Source: Ficedula albicollis
Taxonomy: Eukaryota; Chordata; Aves; Passeriformes; Muscicapidae
Length of the DNA: 64,000 nucleotides
Assembly: GCF_000247815.1 (NCBI RefSeq)
Contig: NC_021677.1
Span: 39,995,717 to 40,059,716 of the forward strand
Direction of reading: 5' to 3'
Shown here in pieces: positions 20,900-64,000 of the stretch. Position 1 is the stretch's first letter. Each line of letters starts with the position of its first letter. Both the position numbers and the translations under genes were made by a program. The notes below the pieces were generated by a model, which did not search any database, was not told the DNA's origin, and was given only the letters and a program-made list of their open reading frames with translations.

Positions 20900-23800
20900 T
20901 TCTCTCAATGCCTATGATCTTTTCTATTAACAGGTGTATTACCTTAGTCTTTCTTTTCTACATTTAAAGTATGAATTGTAATTGCAGGTGGCTGTACCTT
21001 ACAAGCTCTGTATCCAAAATTATTCTTAAGGGCTTTAATTGTCTATTAACTAAGTATGAAACTGTAGTGCTATAATCCATGTTGTCTTGACAGGAAGAGA
21101 ATTGTGTTACCTGATATGCCAAATCACAGACCAGGAAATCCTGGAAAGGTTTCAGTATGGAAGGACACGTAAGCTTGGTTCAGTGTATGAAATGCTATAT
21201 ACACCCCATTTTTCTCGAAGGTAGTTGCCTAGTTCTAGCTTGGTGTGTGTTAGTTATTGTCTGAACTCAAGAATAGTAACAGATTTATGTGTTCTAAAAT
21301 GCTGAAGGTCATGACTTCAAGAAATGTGTCTAGTAAGGGATGGAGTGCAGCACAAATAGGCAGTGGGGAAACACAGGCTTTCCCTTTATCAAGGAATTAA
21401 GATTCTTCAGTCCATTTGCTACTTCAGTATCCTATCTGCCTCTGCCTCTACAAAAGAGTAATTTTTATTCTTGTCAGTAGTTTCCAACAATGTTTCCTTC
21501 CCTTCAGGGAATGTTGTGGTTTAATGTGCTGCCTCTTTTGAAGGACAAACAAAAGTTCAAATGTCTTATTGAAGATGTTAGGTTTTTTTTTTTGTAGAAC
21601 ATTTTTTAGTATTGAAAAACTGAGTAAATGTTACTGGTCTACATGTTTTGAATAATTTCAGGTTTCAAATTACCTTTGGAAGCCATTTTAGTTTTGTCAA
21701 TTGATTACACTTACTTTTGTAACATTGAATAATTTTAATGCTTCTTATTTTGAGCTTGTGTGATTCACTGCTGTAGTACATTTACTGCACAGGTTTAAAT
21801 GGCTGGTACTGGAGTCAGCATGCAAATCTTCTGACCGCTGTTTCAAAGCAACATGTTAACAGGGTTTATGAAAACAACAGGATGGTAGATCAGTGGTGGA
21901 ACTAAGGACTGGATTATGATGTTTCAGGTTATATTCACGGCAGCAGTGTATTTTTGACTGAAAATACAGGAGCTTTGTTGCTGCATGCGAAGCTGGTGAT
22001 GTAATTGATAGTTTAATGTTTGTTAGAAGAAGCTTACTACCATTGTTAAGCAGTGCCATTAACTGTTAGCATTCCTACATCTAAGCAGCTCAGTGTAACA
22101 TGAACATCAGTGTGTGATAACTGTAAAGTTTTCTAAAAGCTAAATATTCCAATCAACATTCCACTACAGAAGTAGTGTAAGATGGTAGTGTACTATTAGC
22201 ACCATAAAGCAGTAGTATTTCTACTAATTGTCACATTTTCCTTCAAGGTACCTCTTCTTATCCTAAAACAATATCAGAGATGTGGATAGGAATGAGACCA
22301 TGAAAATAGCTGACAACTTCAAGACTAAATTTGATGGAACAGTTTGTATTTTCTGAGCTTTTAGTGCAGATAGCATAGGGGTAGGAAATGGTTGAAACAT
22401 TTTCTTATCCCTTCCCCACAACGGTGAGTGGAGATCGAAGGAAAATGCTTTGTTCTCTTTTCACTCAAGTAAAGTGGACAAAGGAACAATAGTTCTTCCC
22501 TTTTTCTAAGAATGAAGGAGAGATGCTTTATGTGAGTAGGGAATATACCATGTATACTCTGTGCCTGTCTTCTGAGTGTTTCCATCACATGGTCCCTTCT
22601 AGCTTTAAGTATAATTTAAGAAGGCGGTGGTTTGGTTTTTCTAGAGCCTTTATAATATGCACTGACTCTGTACCATTACTTGTTGGTTTTTTCTTCAGTC
22701 TTGATGCACAGATAAGCTGGAATTCTCCAAGAATGTGTTTTTTTCCACAAGGTTCCACTTGGAGTTCTTGTCAGAGTAGATGTTATACAGATTGTTCTTT
22801 GAGTATAAGCTGAAACCTGACTTTGTATAAAAGGCATACCTCTTCAAATTTCTGTTGTCTCTGTGCTTGGAAAGACAAGCTTCTTTATATTTTATTCAAA
22901 GGAAACATGAACATATTTTTTCTGCAGGCAGTACGTATTAGAGAACTGAACAACCCCCCTCCAACAAAATTCATTTCAAAGCCAGTAAATTTACAACTAG
23001 ATTTCTGGGACATCTTTAATTTCACAGGAAAGTAATGGTCATGTGATTAGGCCCCAGAAATAAGATTCAGGTTCAGCTGCTGATTTTATAGCAATTATTG
23101 GTACAACAGGGTAAAAATTCATTTAATGTATGTCCAAGATGTTCAAAATGATTCTGCCTGGTCAAAGAATTTCTCTGAAACTACATGTATTTATGATGGG
23201 ATCAAATGCTGCAGCAGTGGTGCATTAGTAAAATATAGAGATCTGCGTTATGGAGGGTATTCTGTCTTGGGTTTTTTTCTCCTAGTTCAGGCAGTTTTTA
23301 TTCTGTGAGAGTATTCTATTATATGGCAAAATGTGAGGTGTTCAAAGCTTGGAAATGTGTTCTCAAGATTCACAGTTTTAAAGGTGATAACTTCCATGGT
23401 TTTTTTGCAATGCACTGTCAGTCGTCATGTTTTTAACTGTTCTTATAATAGAGAAGCATTAGTGGCTTGTTATCCTGGTTGAAAACATTGATTTAGGTCT
23501 GGGTGATGAATGACTGCTACCTGCTTAGATTTGTCTAACTGGAAGAGTGAATTAGTGTTACTTTACTTCCTTTGACCTATTTTTTAAAAGATACTTGTTT
23601 AAAGAAACCTAATTTTGCTGGCATGACATTTGATTCAATGTAAAAATCAATTTTTTATTTTCATCCAAACATCCTAAGTCAAGAAAACTATCTTGTTAAA
23701 AGTCTTTACTCATGGACTATATTCTTCCACATATGGTGCAATATTCTACACTGTGAAATTCTACATTCTGTGTGGAGCCCTTCGGTGCTATTAAAACAGT

Positions 23801-26800
23801 ATAGCCAAAGCTGTAGAGTCTGTTCTTATTATGAAATAGATATTAGGAGAACTTCTACCAGCTTCTGATATGCTTTGATCTTTATTATCAATGCAGATAC
23901 CGAATAGTCTAGGAAATGCAACATCTTCACTTCTAAAAGCCATGTCTTAAAAGAGCCATCCAGTGTGCCATACTACTCAGATGATTTCAATTACTTCATT
24001 AATTCTGATCCTTCTTTGAATTCTAGTATGCTTTAAGAAGTCTGCCTTTCTAGTCAGTAGAAACAGTTACTAAGGTGTCATTGCAAGTAAAACTACTTCC
24101 ATTCTAATGTAAGTTATTGGAAATAGATATTTTTCATTATTGTTTGTCTTTGCATGTGCAATAGTACTCATATTCATTGCTTCAGCTCTGCAGAACAGAA
24201 ATTAACTGAAGTCTCACTCTATCGGCTATAAAGCTTTCAACTTTGTCCTTTGGAATGTAGCTATAATAAACTCCATTAATCTTTGACTTCAGTTCAAAGG
24301 TGATTTGAAGTCATGCTTGATAGCCTATGCTATGTATAGAATCTGCACCCAAAGGAAAAGAATATTTGGTATGAAGATGATTTATTATTGAAGTTACTAG
24401 AGGAATTAATAATATAGAACAGAGATCAGAGCAGTGTTTGTCAGCATTTAAGCCTTGAAAAATGCTTGTAGAGACTAAATAACACAATTAGCAGAATGCT
24501 CAGAATAACTTGAAAATTTCAAATGCAGTTTTAACTGAATAGCTGAGATTTTACCTCCCTGTAAAGACTTGGATTAGGTTTGGTATATATATGAAACTGA
24601 AGTCAGTGCCATTTTCAGAACTATTTTCACAAGTACAGTAAATTGTGCAAACATCAAGATGTGGGTCTGATTGTTCTCTCCCACAAACCTACTTAAGTAT
24701 GTAAATTTAGATGTCAGAATACCTCACTTTTCCATTTTTAGGTGAATGGGCTCCATATTGCCAGGCTCAAAAAGTTAGCCATTCTAGGCCCACTGTTGGG
24801 TTTTGTCCCATGTTCTATGGTTGGTGTGCAACACTATAAAAGACTTTTGACCAGTTGGATAAAAATGTCCTTTTTTTTTCTTTTTTTAATTTTTTTTCAT
24901 TTGTACAACATTTAGTAGATAGAGAGTCCTTCCAATACAAATTACTTGTATATCTCTTCTCACCAATCTATTTTATAGAGACTTGGGAATGAAAATAAAA
25001 ATGGGGCAGCATTAAAGTTAGTCAGGAGTGACAGGGGTGCTGATCTGCAGTGTATTCCTTGGTGCTCCCCTGTGGATTACCTAACTGCAGAGACAGCTGC
25101 TGTAACAGGTCATAGGATAGGCTGCCTGACTGTCAGGTCATATGGCAAAGGAAGGGGCCAAAGTGTTAGATTGCAAGTGGGGGACATGTCGTCTCTGTGA
25201 AGATTTTGTTTGCAGGCCACTGCTGGTTAAGGTGACCCTGGCTCACTCTGTGCCCTTCTTTGCTGGCTCTATACATCAGGCTAAGCACCAGTGTCTGGCA
25301 GGTTTTAGTTGAGGAGCAGAAGGAAGGGGAAACTATGCTGCAAGTAGGATACAGCTTAGGTTTGTGGAAAGAGAATACAGTGACCTCTGCATGAGTCATA
25401 CTTAGGACTGAAGGAGGGGCAGGCTTACTAGGAACTCTAAGACTGCAAAGATCAGGCTGGGAAGGAATGCAGATTCTTGGGGTACTATCAAGAAGGCAGG
25501 GAGAAGAGGCTCCCTCACACAGGACCATGGGAAAGGAAAAGTGAAGCTTTTTTTATAAGTTAGAAAGATATATTGTGTTTAGATCACACAAAGTGTGGGA
25601 CAATGATACGAAACCTTCAAAGCAAGGTCTGCTTCTGATGCAGACAAGGAAGATGGAGTAGTACACAAGTAGTTTACAAGTAGTCACAGGTAAAAGACAA
25701 TGAGTACAAAACTCAGGGGAGATTTTGATTAGACAGAAGAGGAAAATATTTCACAGTAAGAGCAATTGGCCATTGGAAGAATCTTCCCATAAAGTGGCAG
25801 ATGCCCAAATGTTTTGACACTTCTAAGATTCATGTGGACCATCTTGTTTAGACCATGCTTTTACCAAGAAAAGTTGGACCAGATAAACCTTAAGGCCACC
25901 CCCAACCTGGTATTTTAATTCTCTGCAGGTTTTCATTTATAGCAAAACTTCATGCCCCTATAGCTATTGTACATCTCCCTGCATATTTACTACTTTAAAG
26001 CATAAAATATTTGAGAAAAAATTTTTGTAACTACATATCGGATAATAGGTTGCTAAGGAACAGGGAATTCTTTAAAAAGCAGGCATGTCATTTGCTTAGC
26101 TTTGCTATGTTGCTCTGTCATATGTGATGCAGAGATAGCATATGGATTTTCTAGTTGTCTTATAAGCCTGAAAACTGCCAGGCACCTTTAAGACTTTAGA
26201 GCCAAGTAAGCATTCCCCATGCTGAAGGATGGATTGTACTTAGATCTAGTGCATGAGAAAGCTCCAAAAGAATAGGTGAAAGACATTTCTATTCTAGGTT
26301 CCCAATGACCAGCTATAAATTATCTAAAACATATCAGTGCACAGAAAAAAATCATTTATTAAAGAAACAAAATAAAGCTAGAACACTGTCAGTAGCAAGG
26401 TTAGCATTCAATGCAAATCAGTATACCAATCCAAAACTACAGGTCAAGTTTTGCTCAGTGAGAACATTCGCTGTCCCAGATGCACACATAGTTTGGTTTA
26501 TTGAAACAACAGAAACACAGACTTGGAACTGCTGTTGATAAACAGCACTAGATGCGACAGAGCTCTAAGGATAACAATAATATTGTGTTAGCCTGGGTAA
26601 TAACAATAATCCTATGCAGAAGCTTACCAAGCAGGAATCCCTGCTTGTAAAGAGAGGAGAGTAAGTCACCAACTGACTCCAAGATCTTTTTGGGTCTTTC
26701 ACTAAGTACATAGAAATTCTATCCATCTTACATACAGCCCCATCTCATTCTCCTCCTCCTTCTTTACATGTAGCATAATCTAGGTGGAGGATTAAGTAAT

Positions 26801-27300
26801 ATAGTCATGTATGTGGTAGCATGTACTTCAATAATCTTAATAGCATACTCAGGGTGTTCCTTCATATTTAAATATTTAAACCCTTACTCAGGAAAAAGTT
26901 GCTTTTTTGGCCATGGTGTCCTTCAACGTTGCAGTCATATGACTTCTTCAGAGCCAAAAAAGGACCATTCTATCTCCACAGGGCTTCCTCCTTTGGCCCA
27001 CTCATCCTTTGTTGACGTCAGCTATGCAGAACTCCATCTGCAGAGATAATGTAGAAGGAATGTGGTGGAGGCTGTAGATAGTAGGCTGTCTTAGCCCTTG
27101 CCAGGCTTCTTGGTCATCACACTACACCATCTTAAAATCTGGTGAAAGAGGTACATTAAAAATGCATTCAAAATCCAGAACTAATCCTAATACAACTGCT
27201 GTTGAATTTCCCCAGGCACAATCTTCTACAAACTCAGTACAGAAGAATCTATCTGATAGTGGCTAAATTTTGATTTGACCAGAACTACTTTCTTTGTATT
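20900..27300. other. PNN-MIA2 intergenic region
   Basis: About 6.4 kb of AT-rich DNA without a recognisable gene on either strand; short open frames here have no coding character I could identify. The only identified element is the CR1 relic near 25.65-25.93 kb. The 25.0-25.5 kb stretch is somewhat richer in G+C and may be an unrecognised old repeat. Confidence 0.5.
25650..25930 (+). mobile_element. CR1 LINE 3' fragment, 5' truncated
   Basis: Diagnostic avian CR1 3' wording is visible: a segment around CAGTAAGAGCAATTGGCCAT, then GACCATGCTTTTACCAAGAA and AAAGTTGGACCAGAT, then CAACCTGGTATTTTAATTCT. CR1 is the main LINE of birds and other reptiles. The left edge is approximate. Several substitutions indicate an old, inactive copy. 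Confidence 0.8.
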
Positions 27301-27329
27301 CAAAACATCAGCCTAGCTATCAGAACATA

Positions 27330-27454
27330 GTTAATTATTAATGCATGTGTACAATCAGGACACCTGACTCTGCAGATTGTTTGCAGGTTAGCATAGAGTA
27401 CTTCTGTTTAAGCAGATAAGAGAAGGAAAACAGGATTGAAAGTTTACTTGCAAT
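27330..27454 (+). promoter_or_regulatory. MIA2 long-form promoter with liver-type sites
   Basis: GTTAATTATTAAT at 27330-27342 matches the HNF1 palindrome GTTAATNATTAAC at all but the last base. It is followed by a FOXA-like TGTTTGC (27378-27384) and a C/EBP-like TTGCAAT (27448-27454), all within 215 nt upstream of the MIA2 ATG at 27541. Mammalian MIA2 is known to be a hepatocyte gene driven by HNF1, which agrees. The start of transcription is not visible. Confidence 0.65.
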
Positions 27455-27540
27455 GTTTTGTTAGGCTAAGAAAAATGTAGAATATTCTTGCACATCAATA
27501 CAGTTTCTACAGTTTCAGTGCAATCTGGATTTAATCTAAA

Positions 27541-63291
<35,751 letters not shown>

Positions 63292-64000
63292 GTACGTGGC
63301 TGTAGCCAGAGTTTGTTTGTTTGTTGAACACGAGTGCTTTGTGCAGCTAGTGAGTTACCACAGGGGTAGATGTGCACATATTTGCACCCACTACCTCTTA
63401 GTTCAGCTAGCAGGAGCATCTTTTCTGATTAAGGCTCATTGTGTTGTACACTTTGTTTTTTCACAACAGCTCATCTTGATTTTTTTACAAATACTAACTT
63501 TGGCTGGAAAATACACTACATGTACTGTTCAGCACTTAAAGGATTCTTTGTGGGGGTTAGGAAAGCAAGTAGATGGTTTCCTTAATCCTTTTCTTCCTAT
63601 GAAATTGCATGTTATGTAAATCTTAAAATCTGACTCTGAGGTGTGCTGGTGCCCTGCAAAGGGACAGTCCCAAAACAACTGTTTTCCCTTGGGATTTGCA
63701 TGACTGGAGCAAGATGTAAGTATCAGACTGCAGGACTTCTGACTCTTGCTGTTCTCTGGGCATGTGTGAAGAACTAATCCATTTATTTGCCAAAATATCT
63801 GTAAGGTGTAGCAGGTAAAGGTTGCTGTGGCAGACTGAAGGGGATACTGGCAGCAGGAGCAGTGGCTGGCTGCTGATTTGAGACTACTGGGTCTCTGCTA
63901 ATGGGTAACTACTGAGAAAAGTGATGGTTTTGCCCTCCTCTTTCCTGGTATCTCTGTCTCTTTGGATCCTGACATGTGACTTCTAGTTAGACAGGCCCAG
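63292..64000 (+). other. MIA2 intron running out of the window
   Basis: No further exon is recognisable after the donor at 63292; the expected C-terminal MIA2 exon (human RNVYPPRGFPPYLPPRPG) is not in these 709 bases. Confidence 0.6.

Noticed and set aside
22823..23035. Possible exon after TTTTTTCTGCAG (RIRELNNPPPTKFISK)
   Set aside because: Good-looking acceptor, but no known protein recognised, no matching partner exon or donor, and it lies in intergenic DNA between PNN and MIA2.
24833..24841. TATA-like CTATAAAAG as a promoter
   Set aside because: No exon, CpG island or recognisable start follows; the downstream DNA is a T-rich tract.

Overview
The window is nuclear DNA of a vertebrate, most likely a bird. 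It has long introns, GT-AG splice sites and CpG-island promoters. It carries two avian-type CR1 LINE 3' ends and an LTR of a type I recall as common in birds. Gene order and orientation match the vertebrate block GEMIN2(+) - TRAPPC6B(-) - PNN(+) - MIA2/cTAGE5(+), which lies on human chromosome 14. I cannot name the species. Gene assignments rest on remembered human proteins read against translated exons; no search was run. Exon edges come from reading GT/AG sites and checking that phases join, and in all four genes the joined phases stay open.

Layout. 39-2879: last five coding exons of GEMIN2, a core SMN-complex subunit. 4236-9053 (minus): TRAPPC6B, a TRAPP tethering subunit; its first coding exon is missing and its 84-nt fourth exon is present twice. 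9902-10785: GC-rich bidirectional promoter with six ATTGG (inverted CCAAT) boxes. 10786-19781: complete PNN (pinin), nine coding exons, 695 codons. 20.9-27.3 kb: intergenic, with one CR1 relic. 27541 to beyond 64000: MIA2, with an SH3-containing long form (TANGO1-like, 'TALI') started at a liver-type promoter near 27.3-27.5 kb, and a short cTAGE5 form started at a CpG island near 37 kb. Both share a transmembrane exon (38920), a long coiled-coil region and a proline-rich tail that runs out of the window.

Functionally these are unrelated housekeeping genes kept together by synteny: snRNP assembly, ER-Golgi tethering, splicing/exon-junction factor, and ER-exit-site cargo receptor. TRAPPC6B and PNN appear to share a promoter. 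TRAPPC6B and MIA2 both act in ER-to-Golgi traffic, but nothing here links them beyond position.

Most notable: (1) pure poly-G runs of 810, 284, 853 and 61 nt. The two longest sit where the first exons of TRAPPC6B and cTAGE5 should be, so they look like sequencing or gap-fill artefacts that erased start codons. (2) About 2.2 kb of decayed protein-coding sequence behind the intact part of the large lumenal MIA2 exon. (3) An LTR starting at intron position +6 of the transmembrane exon, supplying the last base of the donor consensus. (4) At least ten short, nearly identical head-to-tail duplications, one of which copies a TRAPPC6B exon in frame. I saw no sign of a new enzymatic or defence system.
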